Positions 43,438 through 51,963 are shown, counted from the stretch's first letter. The stretch is DNA of 64,000 nt from Nocardiopsis metallicus (GCF_014201115.1 NZ_JACHDO010000001.1:2046001-2110000); one strand, 5' to 3'. The notes: a model not told the origin generated them from the letters alone. Numbers and translations: made by a program.

Positions 43438-44592
43438 ATGCGGAACGTCTCCACTCCGCCCGGAGAGGCTGCCGGACCCCCGCCCGAGACCTCCGAACCG
43501 GAACGGAGCGGCACCCCCGCCACGTCCGCACCCGCTCCGAAGATCCGCTGGATGACCACCCCCGCCGGAACCGCCAGCACCGCACTCGTCCTGGCGATCA
43601 CCCTCGCCATGTCCGTGGTCCTGGCGATCGGTCTGGGATCGGCGGTCATCCCGCCGGGTGAGACCGTCCGCTACCTGTGGGCCGCGCTGACCGGTGGGAC
43701 CATCCAGGCCGACGAACTCATGCGCTACCAGGTCATCTGGCAGATCCGCACCCCGCGGGTGCTGCTCGCCGCCGTGGTCGGCGCCGGGCTCGGGGTGGTC
43801 GGCGTGGCCATCCAGGCGATGGTGCGCAACGCCCTGGCCGACCCCTACATCCTCGGTGTCTCCTCCGGCGCGTCGGTGGGGGCGGTGCTGGTCGGCGTCC
43901 TCGGCGGGCTCTCCTTCCTGGGCATCTACGCGGTCTCCGCGGGGGCCTTCGCCGGAGCGCTGGCCGCCACCCTGCTCGTCTACGCCATCTCCTACTCGCG
44001 TATGGGCATCACCCCGCTACGGCTGGTGCTGACCGGGGTGGCACTGTCCTTCGGCTTCCAGGCGATCATGAGCGTGATCGTCTACCTCGCCCCCAGCAAC
44101 GAGGCGACCAGCACCGTCCTGTTCTGGACCATGGGCAGCTTCGGCGCCGCCACCTGGGGTTCGCTGCCGGTCGTCGCGACCGCCGTACTGGCGGGTGTGC
44201 TCCTGCTCCGTTCGCTGGCGCGTTCCCTGGACGTGATGGCTCTCGGCGACGAGACCGCCGCGAGCCTGGGCGTGAGCTCGGACCGCCTGCGCCGCTGGCT
44301 GTTCGTCCTGACCGCCGTGATGACCGGCGCGATGGTGGCGGTCAGCGGGGCGATCGGCTTCGTCGGCCTGGTCGTCCCGCACATCGTGCGCATCCTCGTG
44401 GGCGCCGACCACCGCAGGGTGCTCACGATCGCGCCGCTGGCGGGCGCGGTCCTGATGGTGTGGGTGGACCTGGTCTCCCGGGTGGTGGTGGCCCCGCGCG
44501 AGCTTCCGCTCGGGGTGATCACCGCGCTGGTCGGCGTACCGGTCTTCATCATCCTGATGCGCCGCCGCGGCTACCTGTTCGGAGGCCGCTGA
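43438..44592 (+). CDS. FecCD-type metallophore ABC transporter permease
   Basis: This 384-residue BtuC/FecCD permease has a long Pro-rich cytoplasmic N-terminus (1-40) and about ten transmembrane helices. Family motifs present are RTPRVLLAAVVGAGLGVVGV, NALADPYILGVSSGASVGAV, GFVGLVVPHIVRILVGADHR and ELPLGVITALVGVPVFI. It forms the channel for a binding-protein-dependent importer of metal-chelator complexes or corrinoids. The ATG at 43438 follows GGAAGGGAG. It is the first gene of a three-gene operon under a Zur-like box, pointing to a zinc-chelate substrate. Confidence 0.88.
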   Translation: MRNVSTPPGEAAGPPPETSEPERSGTPATSAPAPKIRWMTTPAGTASTALVLAITLAMSVVLAIGLGSAVIPPGETVRYLWAALTGGTIQADELMRYQVIWQIRTPRVLLAAVVGAGLGVVGVAIQAMVRNALADPYILGVSSGASVGAVLVGVLGGLSFLGIYAVSAGAFAGALAATLLVYAISYSRMGITPLRLVLTGVALSFGFQAIMSVIVYLAPSNEATSTVLFWTMGSFGAATWGSLPVVATAVLAGVLLLRSLARSLDVMALGDETAASLGVSSDRLRRWLFVLTAVMTGAMVAVSGAIGFVGLVVPHIVRILVGADHRRVLTIAPLAGAVLMVWVDLVSRVVVAPRELPLGVITALVGVPVFIILMRRRGYLFGGR

Positions 44593-45377
44593 TGGACCTT
44601 CGACTCGACGAACTCTCCGTGGACCTGGGCGGAGCCCGGATCGTGCGGGAACTGACCCTGGACGTCCCCGAGGGGCAGGTGGTCGGACTGGTCGGCCCCA
44701 ACGGGTCCGGGAAGTCCACCGCGCTGCGCTGCGTGTACCGGGCACTGGGCCCCAGCGCGGGCAGGGTCCTGCTGGGCGGTGAGGAGCTGTCCGCGATGAG
44801 CCCGCGCCACAGCGCCCAGCGGGTGGCCGCGCTCACCCAGGAGAGCGGGAGCGACCTCGACTTCACGGTCGAGGAGCTGGTCGCCCTGGGCCGCGCTCCC
44901 CACCTGCGCGGAAACCAGCCGCTGAGCGCTCGCGAGCGCGAGCTGTGCCGGGACTCGATGGAGCTGCTGGACGTGGCCCACCTGGCCGGGCGCGGCGTGC
45001 TCGAACTGTCGGGCGGTGAACGCCAGCGGGTCCTGGTGGCCCGCGCCCTGGTGCAGGAGCCCCGGGTGCTGGTCCTGGACGAGCCCACCAACCACCTGGA
45101 CGTGCGCCACCAGCTCGAACTGCTCTCGCTGCTGCGGGCGGCGGGCGTCACGGTGCTCGTGGTCCTGCACGACCTCAATCTGGCCGCCTCGGCCTGCGAC
45201 CTGATCGGCGTGCTCTCCGAGGGCGCCCTGGTGGACGCGGGCTCCCCCAAGGAGGTCCTGACCCCGGCGCTGCTCCGGGAGGTCTTCGGGGTCGAGGCGT
45301 CCGTGGTCCCCCATCCGCTCACCGGCGATCCCCAGCTGCTGTACCAACTCCCACCCCCGAGGAAAGGCCTCCGTTGA
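44592..45377 (+). CDS. FecE-type ABC transporter ATP-binding protein
   Basis: This 261-residue ATPase has Walker A GPNGSGKST (about 35-43), signature LSGGERQR (about 139-146), Walker B VLVLDEPTNHLD and the H-loop VVLHDLN. All residues needed for ATP hydrolysis are present. The ATG shares its A with the permease stop (TGATG), so translation is coupled. It energises the adjacent FecCD importer. Confidence 0.9.
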   Translation: MDLRLDELSVDLGGARIVRELTLDVPEGQVVGLVGPNGSGKSTALRCVYRALGPSAGRVLLGGEELSAMSPRHSAQRVAALTQESGSDLDFTVEELVALGRAPHLRGNQPLSARERELCRDSMELLDVAHLAGRGVLELSGGERQRVLVARALVQEPRVLVLDEPTNHLDVRHQLELLSLLRAAGVTVLVVLHDLNLAASACDLIGVLSEGALVDAGSPKEVLTPALLREVFGVEASVVPHPLTGDPQLLYQLPPPRKGLR

Positions 45378-46447
45378 ACCCCAGAAGGAACCGTCTCCCC
45401 CGGTCCGGCGCCTGGACCAGCCCGCTCTCCCTTCCCCGCTCCGGTGCGTGGAGCGGCCCGCTCCCCCGTCCACGAACCCTGCTGCCCCTGGCCGCGGTCA
45501 CCGTTCTGTTGGCCGGGTGCGGTGCCGAGGTCGAGGGGACCTCCGAGGCGGGCGCCGCACCGGTCACCGTCCAGCGCTGCGGCGAGGAGGTGGAGTACAC
45601 GACCCCGCAGCGGGTGGTCGCCTACGAGGGAGGCAGCGCCGACAAGCTGTTCTCGCTGGGCTTGGTCGACCACGTGCACGGCTACGTGATGCCCCCGGCC
45701 AACCCGCCGGTCTCGGAGTCGCCGTGGGCCGAGGACTACGCGGCGGTCGAGTTCCTCAGCGACGACCTGCTCAACCGCGAGCTGGTCGTGGACGCCGAGG
45801 CCGACCTGGTCGTCGCGGGCTGGAACTCCGGCTTCAGCGACCAGCGCGGCATCACCCCGGAGATCCTGGACGGGATCGGCATCCAGAGCTTCATGCACAC
45901 CGAGTCCTGCTTCAACTACCCCGGCCACCCCGAGCGGGTGACGCCGTTCGAGGGGCTCTACACCGACCTGGAGCGGCTCGGACAGATCTTCGGTGTGGAG
46001 GAGCGCGCCGAGGAGCTGGTGGGTGAGTTCGAGGAGAGGGTGGCGGCCGTGGCCGAGCAGGCGCCCGAGGGAGACCCCGTGCCGGTCTTCCTCTACGACT
46101 CCGGCACCGACCAGCCCTTCACCGCGGGCAACCAGGTCCCGCCCAACGACATCATCAGGCACGCCGGGGGCGAGAACATCTTCGGCGACCTGGAGGAGCG
46201 GTGGACCCAGGTGGGCTGGGAGGCCGTGGTGGAGGCCGAGCCGGAGGTGATCATCATCCTGGACTACGGCGACCAGCCCGCGCAGGAGAAGATCGACTTC
46301 CTCTCCTCCTCCCCCGCGATGGCGGAGGTGCCCGCGGTGGTCGAGAAGAACTTCTTCGTCCTGGACTACAACGAGGGCATCTCGGGGCCGCGCAACATCG
46401 ACGGCCTGGAGAACTTCGCCGAGTACCTGCGCGAACTGAAGGGCTGA
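45374..46447 (+). CDS. Metallophore-binding lipoprotein of the FecCD operon
   Basis: This 357-residue periplasmic-type binding protein has a long Arg/Pro-rich head, a signal helix and the lipobox LAGC (VTVLLAGCG, Cys at about 49). The two-lobed FecB/BtuF fold follows (YTTPQRVVAYEGGSADKLFS, EADLVVAGWNSGF, ERLGQIFGVEERAEELVGEF). The TTG start overlaps the ATPase stop by 4 bp. The head is unusually long; a start nearer the signal helix cannot be excluded. It would capture the metal complex for the Zur-boxed importer. Confidence 0.87.
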   Translation: MNPRRNRLPRSGAWTSPLSLPRSGAWSGPLPRPRTLLPLAAVTVLLAGCGAEVEGTSEAGAAPVTVQRCGEEVEYTTPQRVVAYEGGSADKLFSLGLVDHVHGYVMPPANPPVSESPWAEDYAAVEFLSDDLLNRELVVDAEADLVVAGWNSGFSDQRGITPEILDGIGIQSFMHTESCFNYPGHPERVTPFEGLYTDLERLGQIFGVEERAEELVGEFEERVAAVAEQAPEGDPVPVFLYDSGTDQPFTAGNQVPPNDIIRHAGGENIFGDLEERWTQVGWEAVVEAEPEVIIILDYGDQPAQEKIDFLSSSPAMAEVPAVVEKNFFVLDYNEGISGPRNIDGLENFAEYLRELKG

Positions 46448-46461
46448 ACAGCCGCGAGTGA

Positions 46462-46505
46462 GCCGTCCCGGGCAGGCCTGTTCCTGGCAGGCGTTGCGGG
46501 ACGGC
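46462..46505 (+). terminator. Operon terminator hairpin
   Basis: GCCGTCCCG at 46462-46470 pairs with CGGGACGGC at 46497-46505, 15 bp after the binding-protein stop. Confidence 0.65.
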
Positions 46506-46588
46506 CCTCTCGCATCCGGGCTTCTGGGCCTGACGAGGAACCGTGCGGGTACGGCAGCGGACCAGCGCGATGTGAAGGGTGTTCCAGG

Positions 46589-46963
46589 TCAGTCGATCCC
46601 GGTGCTGGCGTCGCGGAACCCTCGGCCCAGCTCGAAGAGTCGGACGAGGCGGCTGGCGATCTGCACGGTGTTGAAGGCCTCCGCCATCTCCTCGCCGAGG
46701 GTGATCTCGATATTCGCGAGGCGGTCGGAGGCCAGCTGAACCTTCATGCTCAGGTCGTCGTCATCGACGATCAGGAAGTCCGGGGTCTCCTTGTCGAAGT
46801 CCTGAACCGACAGGCCAGCGGCCCGGAGCAGGTCCCGGATGGTGACGCAGTACCGGGCGAACTGCTCGGAGGACAGGATCTGGGGATCCTCGTTGTCGAC
46901 GGAGGTGTCGATCTTGTCCCACTCCTGAGGAAGAATGGGCTTCGGGATGTGGACGTCGTTCAC
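46589..46963 (-). CDS. Hypothetical acidic protein
   Basis: This 124-residue, strongly acidic, single-domain cytoplasmic protein starts at a GTG with AGGAGGGG about 9 nt upstream. It contains a run of aspartates (IVDDDDLSMKVQL) and a helical C-terminus. GC content is a little lower than the neighbours'. It is divergent from the XRE regulator. I do not recognise the family; it may belong with the XRE/DUF397 island. Confidence 0.65.
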   Translation of the reverse strand: MNDVHIPKPILPQEWDKIDTSVDNEDPQILSSEQFARYCVTIRDLLRAAGLSVQDFDKETPDFLIVDDDDLSMKVQLASDRLANIEITLGEEMAEAFNTVQIASRLVRLFELGRGFRDASTGID

Positions 46964-46983
46964 CGGCGTTCCCCTCCTGGAAG

Positions 46984-47043
46984 GCCGCCTGAGGTGGGTG
47001 TAGAGGGACCAACTCGTGTTCCCACCCCAGGCGGCTGCTTTTT
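46984..47043 (+). terminator. Intrinsic terminator-like hairpin with U-tract
   Basis: GCCGCCTG-A-GGTGGG pairs with CCCACC-C-CAGGCGGC, and TGCTTTTTG follows on the plus strand. A classical U-tract is rare in this window. It lies in the divergent space before the XRE gene, upstream of that gene's promoter, and so could stop read-through from the left. Confidence 0.6.
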
Positions 47044-47086
47044 GAACGGCCCAGGTGGTAGCTCTCTGCGATCTACCCTGAACCTG

Positions 47087-47114
47087 TTGTCAAGAGTGGC
47101 ACGGCTCACATAGT
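47087..47114 (+). promoter_or_regulatory. Probable promoter of the XRE gene
   Basis: TTGTCA at 47087-47092 and CATAGT at 47109-47114 are separated by 16 bp, in an AT-rich stretch 50-77 bp upstream of the GTG start. Confidence 0.45.
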
Positions 47115-47163
47115 CTTTGCAAGAAGTTGAACCATATATGCGTGAACTTTCTGTGAGGCAACC

Positions 47164-48015
47164 GTGGCAGCGAAGAGACAGGTCACCCTCCGGGCTCAGT
47201 GGATCGGTAAGACCTTCAAGGAGCTGCGCCAGCGCAACGGCATGACCATGCAGGAGGTCGCCGAGTACCTGGGGCGCGATCAGTCCTCGCTGAGTAGGTT
47301 CGAGGCTGGCATCCACCCGCCGCGCAAGGACGACGTGGTGGCGCTGATGGACCTCTTCGGGGTGGAGGAGGAGTCCCAACGGCAAGCCACTCTGCACATG
47401 GTGGGTGAGGTCTCCAAGACTGGTTGGTGGGAGAAGCACGCCAAGGACGCCAGTGGCTGGTTCATGGACTTGTTGTGGGTGGAGGACCGGGCTGAAGTCC
47501 TGAAGCTGTTCAGCAATGCCGTCCTCCCCGGCCTGCTCCAGACCCCTGAGTACGCGGAGGCCCTGATGAGGGCTGACGACCCGCAGGCGGCCAAACAACA
47601 GATCAAACGCGGTGTGGATCTCAGGATCAAGCGGCAGCAGATCCTTGATCGGGAAGGGTTTCAACTCTCGCTTGTCCTGGATGAGGCGGCTCTCCGTCGC
47701 CCTGTCGGAGGGGAGGAAGTGATGGCGGCACAAATCGCTCATCTCGCTGCTTCCGCTCAGCGTGAGAACCTCGATATCAGGGTGTTGCCTTTTTCTGTCG
47801 GTGCCCACGGTGGAGAAGCTGGTGCGTTCAGACTCATCCACATGGCAGAGCCCTTCCCTGTGATCGCCTACATCGAAAGCCCTGCGGGGGCTCTCTTCGT
47901 GGAAGCGGCAGGCGCTCAAGAGCTTGAAGGCCGATACGATCGGTTGCACCAGGGGAGTCTTGATGCGGGAGCGTCCATCGACTTCCTTCGCAAGGTCGAA
48001 CAGGAGTTGCAATGA
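47164..48015 (+). CDS. XRE family regulator, Scr1-type
   Basis: This 283-residue protein has an N-terminal helix-turn-helix (FKELRQRNGMTMQEVAEYLG, then DQSSLSRFEAGIHPPRKDDV, about 18-60). The large C-terminal domain is typical of the Scr1/DUF5753 family (WFMDLLWVEDRAEVLKLFSN, VLPGLLQTPEYAEALMRA). These regulators pair with small DUF397 proteins in actinobacteria and influence development or toxin-antitoxin-like switches. The GTG start follows GTGAGG. It overlaps the DUF397 gene by ATGA. Confidence 0.88.
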   Translation: MAAKRQVTLRAQWIGKTFKELRQRNGMTMQEVAEYLGRDQSSLSRFEAGIHPPRKDDVVALMDLFGVEEESQRQATLHMVGEVSKTGWWEKHAKDASGWFMDLLWVEDRAEVLKLFSNAVLPGLLQTPEYAEALMRADDPQAAKQQIKRGVDLRIKRQQILDREGFQLSLVLDEAALRRPVGGEEVMAAQIAHLAASAQRENLDIRVLPFSVGAHGGEAGAFRLIHMAEPFPVIAYIESPAGALFVEAAGAQELEGRYDRLHQGSLDAGASIDFLRKVEQELQ

Positions 48016-48266
48016 TCAGGGACACGTCAGCCGTCGCCGGTTGGCGCACCAGCAGCTACAGCGCCAATGGCGGCGGGCAGTGCGTTGAGGTCGGTTGGCA
48101 CATCAGTAGCTACAGTTCGGACACAGGGCGTAACTGTGTCGAAGCTGGTCCCTTCCTGAATGAGCCTCAGCGGTTCGCCGTGCGTGACTCCACCCAGCGC
48201 GACCTGGGCTACCTCTCCTTCCCCTCCTCCGAGTGGTCCGCGCTGCTGCGCTCTTCCTCGATCTAA
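48012..48266 (+). CDS. DUF397 protein with duplicated motif
   Basis: This 84-residue partner of the upstream XRE regulator has the hallmark W-x-SSYS-x-x-x-G-x-x-CVE motif twice (WRTSSYSANGGGQCVEV and WHISSYSSDTGRNCVEAG). The usual FAVRDSTQRDLGYLSFPSSEW core follows. Most family members have one copy, so the head has been duplicated in tandem. The ATG overlaps the XRE stop by 4 bp. Confidence 0.88.
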   Translation: MIRDTSAVAGWRTSSYSANGGGQCVEVGWHISSYSSDTGRNCVEAGPFLNEPQRFAVRDSTQRDLGYLSFPSSEWSALLRSSSI

Positions 48267-48272
48267 GACCCG

Positions 48273-48313
48273 AACCGCCCCGGGAGAGGTGACTTCCTCT
48301 CCCGGGGCGGTTT
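48273..48313. terminator. Very strong terminator hairpin
   Basis: A 15-bp perfect stem (CCGCCCCGGGAGAGG and its complement) is extended by AA/TT, with a 6-nt loop and TTTCTGTT after it. It lies between the DUF397 gene and the convergent PLP enzyme gene. Confidence 0.85.
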
Positions 48314-48348
48314 CTGTTGTCCTGCTACCGGCCTACCGGCCTACCGGC

Positions 48349-49368
48349 TCAATCGCTCCGGTGAATCGCCTGCTCCGGGGCGGACCGACGCCCCCAGTCC
48401 ATCCGGCACCAGGGCGGGGAGAGCTCCTTGAGGTCGCCGATCTCCCGGGGGGAGAGATCGGCGACCTCGCGGGCCTCCTCGTGGCGGGCGAAGACCGAGT
48501 CCACGTACCGGTGTCCGGTGTCGGCCGCCACGAACACCACCCGGCGGCCGGGGTCGGCCGCCGCCTCCCAACGAGCCACCAGATACGCGGCCCCTGCTGA
48601 GAGCCCGGCGAAGACCGCGTGGCGGCGCAGCAGGTCCACACTCCCGGCCAGGGCGGCGTCGAAACCGGTCCAGTGCAGGGTGTCGTAGAGAGTGTGGTCC
48701 ACGTTCCCGAACGGGATCGAGCTGCCGATTCCGGCGATGATGATCTGCGGGTCGGTGACGTGGTCGCTGCCGAAGGTGACGCTGCCGAACGGCTGGACGC
48801 CCACCAGCGGGGTGCCCGGGTCGCTCTCCCGCAGGTAGCGGGCGAGCGCCCCGGTGGAGGCCCCCGAACCCACCCCGCCCACCAGGGTCATTGGCCCCTC
48901 CCCCGCCTCCTTGCGGATCTGGTCGGCCACCGCCCGGTAGCCGAGGCCGTGGATGACGTCGTGGTACTGGCGCATCCAGTGGTAATCCGGGTGCTCGCGC
49001 AGCACCTGCTTGACCCGGCGGACCCGGCGGTTCTGGTCCAGCCGCAGGTCGTCCGAGGGCGGCATCTGCTCCAGGGTGGCCCCCAGGACCGCGAGCTGGA
49101 GGCGGAGCGGATGGTCGATGGTGGTGGAGCCGATGATGTGGCAGTGCAGCCCGTACCGGTGCGCGGCCAGCGCCAGTCCGTAGGCGTAGATACCGCTGGA
49201 GCTGTCCATCAGGGTGTCGCCGGGGCGGACCACTCCGGCGTCGAGCAGGTGGCGCACCGCAGCCAGGGCGGAGGCCACCTTCATGGACTCGAAGCGCAGG
49301 CACAGCAGGCCTCCGCCGAGGTCGATCAGGTCAGGTCTGGCGATGGCTTCGGAAACGTGGTCGTCCAA
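48349..49368 (-). CDS. PLP-dependent beta-replacement enzyme (SbnA/cysteine synthase-like)
   Basis: This 339-residue fold-type II PLP enzyme has a candidate Schiff-base Lys30 (FESMKVAS), the substrate-loop equivalent SSSGIYAYG (about 62-70, with Asn replaced) and the phosphate-binding loop GVGSGASTGA (about 160-169). Cysteine synthases and SbnA replace the side-chain leaving group of O-acetyl- or O-phosphoserine. The TTG start at 49368 has GGGGAG 6 nt upstream and overlaps the kinase gene by 43 bp. It is the last gene of the Zur-boxed operon. It may add a nitrogen nucleophile to a phosphorylated hydroxy amino acid, building a diamine chelator backbone; this is inference. Confidence 0.8.
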   Translation of the reverse strand: MDDHVSEAIARPDLIDLGGGLLCLRFESMKVASALAAVRHLLDAGVVRPGDTLMDSSSGIYAYGLALAAHRYGLHCHIIGSTTIDHPLRLQLAVLGATLEQMPPSDDLRLDQNRRVRRVKQVLREHPDYHWMRQYHDVIHGLGYRAVADQIRKEAGEGPMTLVGGVGSGASTGALARYLRESDPGTPLVGVQPFGSVTFGSDHVTDPQIIIAGIGSSIPFGNVDHTLYDTLHWTGFDAALAGSVDLLRRHAVFAGLSAGAAYLVARWEAAADPGRRVVFVAADTGHRYVDSVFARHEEAREVADLSPREIGDLKELSPPWCRMDWGRRSAPEQAIHRSD

Positions 49369-50393
49369 GATCGCTCCCCGGTGCTCTGGGTCGGAGGGGC
49401 CGGTGCTGACGAGACCGCCGTGAGGGCGGCCGGTGCGGGGACTGCCGATTCGAAGGAGAGGGGTTTGCCAGTGGAGGAGGAAGGAGTGCGGGCGGCCGAA
49501 GTGGAGAAGACCCGATGCGGGACGAGTCCGGCCCCGCCGAGCCGGTCGGCGGCGGCGGCGATCCGGGCGCGGAGGTCGGGGTCGGTGGCGTCGAAGAGGA
49601 CTCCGGCCACGTTGCCGCTGTGCGCCACCTGGATGCCGACCGCCCCGCAACCGCGGGCGACCTCCCGGAGCGTGCCCAGTTCCGCCTTGGGCAGCGCACG
49701 CTGGTTGAGTATGGCGCTCTCGGTGCACACGTGCCCGACCCCGGCCACGTCGCGTTCGGTGATCGCGGTACGCAGCGCGGCACGCAACCTCTCGTAGACG
49801 GCGATGTCCCCACGTCGTGCGGTACCCACCAGAGAGAGGGTGTCCACCGGTTGGCCACTTCCGGTCAGGCAGCCCACGACCGCCATCTCCGGGAGCTCGG
49901 GGCCCAGTTCCTCCAGAATCCGGCCCTCGCGCTGGGCGAAGAGCAGCGGCCGGTCACCGAACATGACCGGATCGCTGGCCCCCTCGGCGGCGACCGCCAC
50001 CCGTGCGACGGCGTCCGGCGTGAGCTCCACCCCGAGCCCCGCCGCGACCGCGCGCACCGCCGCCGTCACGTCACTCGTGGACGACCCCATGCCCAGGCCG
50101 GGCGCGGCCCCGCCCCGGACGCTGAGGTAGCCGCCCACCGGCCGTACCCCGCCCACGCGCGCGCACTCGGTGACGGCGAGCTCCGCGGCCCGGGCGGCCT
50201 TGGCCCGGTTCGGCGGGTCGACGACGACGCGTCGGGGCGCCCGGGGCGAGAACGGGGTGAACACCGCCCGGGTGCGGGGGTCGGCCATCGGCAGGGTGAC
50301 CAGACCACGGGTGGGGTTTCCCCGCTCGTCCAGGAACACGCCCTGGAGGATCTCGCCGTGGTGGCAGGTCGCCTGTCCAGTTCCAAGGGTCAC
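49326..50393 (-). CDS. GHMP kinase (PduX/threonine kinase-like)
   Basis: This 355-residue small-molecule kinase has an N-terminal GTGQATCHHGEILQG motif, the GHMP glycine-rich ATP loop GAAPGLGMGSSTSD (about 93-106) and a C-terminal GIQVAHSGNVAGVLFD segment. This resembles PduX-type L-threonine kinases more than sugar kinases. The Pro/Ser-rich C-terminal 50 residues are extra. It probably makes O-phospho-L-threonine or -serine, the activated substrate for the PLP enzyme encoded next. GTGA overlap with the DUF364 gene. Confidence 0.8.
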   Translation of the reverse strand: MTLGTGQATCHHGEILQGVFLDERGNPTRGLVTLPMADPRTRAVFTPFSPRAPRRVVVDPPNRAKAARAAELAVTECARVGGVRPVGGYLSVRGGAAPGLGMGSSTSDVTAAVRAVAAGLGVELTPDAVARVAVAAEGASDPVMFGDRPLLFAQREGRILEELGPELPEMAVVGCLTGSGQPVDTLSLVGTARRGDIAVYERLRAALRTAITERDVAGVGHVCTESAILNQRALPKAELGTLREVARGCGAVGIQVAHSGNVAGVLFDATDPDLRARIAAAADRLGGAGLVPHRVFSTSAARTPSSSTGKPLSFESAVPAPAALTAVSSAPAPPTQSTGERSWTTTFPKPSPDLT

Positions 50394-51244
50394 TCGTCGG
50401 TTCCTTCTCGATATCGGTAGAGGTGGGTCGGTTCCGCGCTGAACTGCGAGAACGGGAAGGGTTCGGCGGACACCGCGGTGACACCCGAGCCGAGGAAGGC
50501 CCGGGCGACCGCGCTGCCGCTCTGGGCGTACACGACCAGCGGCACGGACCGGTCCCGGCAGCGCTCCAGGATGCGGTCGAAGGTGCCGTTGCCCAGGGTC
50601 ATCCCGGTGGCGACGACGGCGTCGGCCTTGGCCAGGACCTCGTCCATGTCCGGGCTGACGGGGTCGCCCCACTGGGTGCGGCGCAGGTTCAGGTCGCAGG
50701 GCAGGCACTGGCCGCCCCGCTCCCGGATGGCGGCCACGAGGGGGTTGACCACACCGATCAGGGCGATGCGGCGCCCGTCGGGTTCGGGGAGCAGACCGGC
50801 GATGGCGCGGTCGCGGGCGACGGCGCGCTCCTCTGGGGTTCCGTAGGGGAGGGTGACCCGCTCGGCGCGGGGGTCCTCGGAGTGCGGCTGGGAGTGGCCC
50901 AGGTAGGCGTCCAGTGCGGCGAGCCGTACCGGGGCCGGGCCGCTGAGAAGGTCGGCCAGGGGTCTGCCGGAGAGTTCGGCGCAGATGTCGGGGTCCAGCT
51001 GTCCCGCTTCGAAGGCGCAGGCGCCGAAGGCCCGGCCGATCCGGACCAGGACGTACTGGTTGAGGTAGGTGACGTCGCCCCCTGCCAGGCGGGTGCCGTG
51101 GTGGACCCAGAACACGCTGGTGGCGACGGGAAGGTCGGGGGTGGCGAGGACGGACTGGCGGAGTTCTTCGAGGTCGTGGAGCGCTTGGGGGTGCTGGGGG
51201 GCTCTGGGGTCCTGGGGGCTCGGGGTGTGGTGGGGGGATGTCAC
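50390..51244 (-). CDS. DUF364 (putative heavy-metal chelation) protein
   Basis: This 284-residue protein has an N-terminal DUF4213-like region (VFWVHHGTRLAGGDVTYLNQ, about 40-60) and a Rossmann-like DUF364 domain from about 150 (RIALIGVVNPLVAAIRERGG, ADAVVATGMTLGNGTFDRIL, PLVVYAQSGSAVARAFLGSG). The family is annotated as a putative heavy-metal chelation domain; its chemistry is unknown. The GTG start at 51244 overlaps the methyltransferase stop (GTGA). Its place in a Zur-boxed biosynthetic operon gives this domain a plausible metal-related role. Confidence 0.78.
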   Translation of the reverse strand: MTSPHHTPSPQDPRAPQHPQALHDLEELRQSVLATPDLPVATSVFWVHHGTRLAGGDVTYLNQYVLVRIGRAFGACAFEAGQLDPDICAELSGRPLADLLSGPAPVRLAALDAYLGHSQPHSEDPRAERVTLPYGTPEERAVARDRAIAGLLPEPDGRRIALIGVVNPLVAAIRERGGQCLPCDLNLRRTQWGDPVSPDMDEVLAKADAVVATGMTLGNGTFDRILERCRDRSVPLVVYAQSGSAVARAFLGSGVTAVSAEPFPFSQFSAEPTHLYRYREGTDE

Positions 51245-51963
51245 TTGCCGGTCTCCCTGGTGAGGCGGAACAGGTAGGTCAGGACGCCGTCGCCCCAGTC
51301 GTGCCGGTGGTGGACGTGTGCGGTGAAGCCGCACAGGGCGGCGTGGCCGATGATCTGGCGCAGGTCGGCGGTGTTGGAGGCGACGAAGTAGACCTCGCCG
51401 CCGGGGGCCAGGAGGTCGCGCTCGGCGAGCTGGGTGAAGAAGGCGTCGGTGACGGGGCGGCCCGCGCAGACGTTGCGGACGATGTCGGGGTCCTCGCTGA
51501 CCTGCTGGCTCACCGCAGGCGGGTTGAAGGTGACCACGTCGAGCCGCGGCCGGTCCGGGATGTCGGTGAAGAGGTCGGAGACCAGCGGGACGAGCTCTGA
51601 GCCGCCTTCGGCGCCGACGATCCGGTGGTAGTTGTGCTCGGTCGCCTTCACGCTGGCGGGATGGACGTCCACGGCCAGGATCCGCCCGGCGCCGCGCAGT
51701 CCGGCGACCACCGCCTCGACCCCGAGTCCGGCGCCCATGGCGGCGTAGACGCGTCCGCGGACGTCGATGTCGTCGTCAAGGATGCGCTGGTGGATCATGC
51801 GGCTGGTCGCGCCGGGAAGGAACACCTCCGGGGGAACGTCGAACTCCCACCCGTTCCAGGAGTAGTCGCGGCGGGTGTGCAGGTCGACCTTGGGCTGGTT
51901 GAGGCCGATGATCTGCTCGGGCGGCAGCGGAGGGGGGAGCTGAGCGATCTGGGAGGGGTCCAT
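51241..51963 (-). CDS. SAM-dependent methyltransferase (HemK/small-domain type)
   Basis: This 240-residue class I methyltransferase has a SAM loop AAMGAGLGVEAVV (about 75-87), the acidic strand AVDVHPASVKA, and the TFNPPAVSQ motif (about 143-151). NPP[FYA] loops occur in enzymes that methylate amide or amine nitrogens. The ATG at 51963 follows AAAGGA. It is the first gene of a four-gene overlapping operon and lies about 60 bp downstream of a promoter with a Zur-like box in its spacer. It may N-methylate a chelator precursor. Confidence 0.8.
   Translation of the reverse strand: MDPSQIAQLPPPLPPEQIIGLNQPKVDLHTRRDYSWNGWEFDVPPEVFLPGATSRMIHQRILDDDIDVRGRVYAAMGAGLGVEAVVAGLRGAGRILAVDVHPASVKATEHNYHRIVGAEGGSELVPLVSDLFTDIPDRPRLDVVTFNPPAVSQQVSEDPDIVRNVCAGRPVTDAFFTQLAERDLLAPGGEVYFVASNTADLRQIIGHAALCGFTAHVHHRHDWGDGVLTYLFRLTRETGK

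Noticed and set aside
48320..48350. Short CTACCGGC tandem repeat after the DUF397 terminator
   Set aside because: Only about three imperfect copies, overlapping the end of the PLP gene region; no sign of a functional repeat.
49326..49728. Start of the PLP enzyme far inside the kinase gene
   Set aside because: The extra residues are shadow of the kinase; TTG 49368 has GGGGAG at correct spacing and begins where the fold begins.
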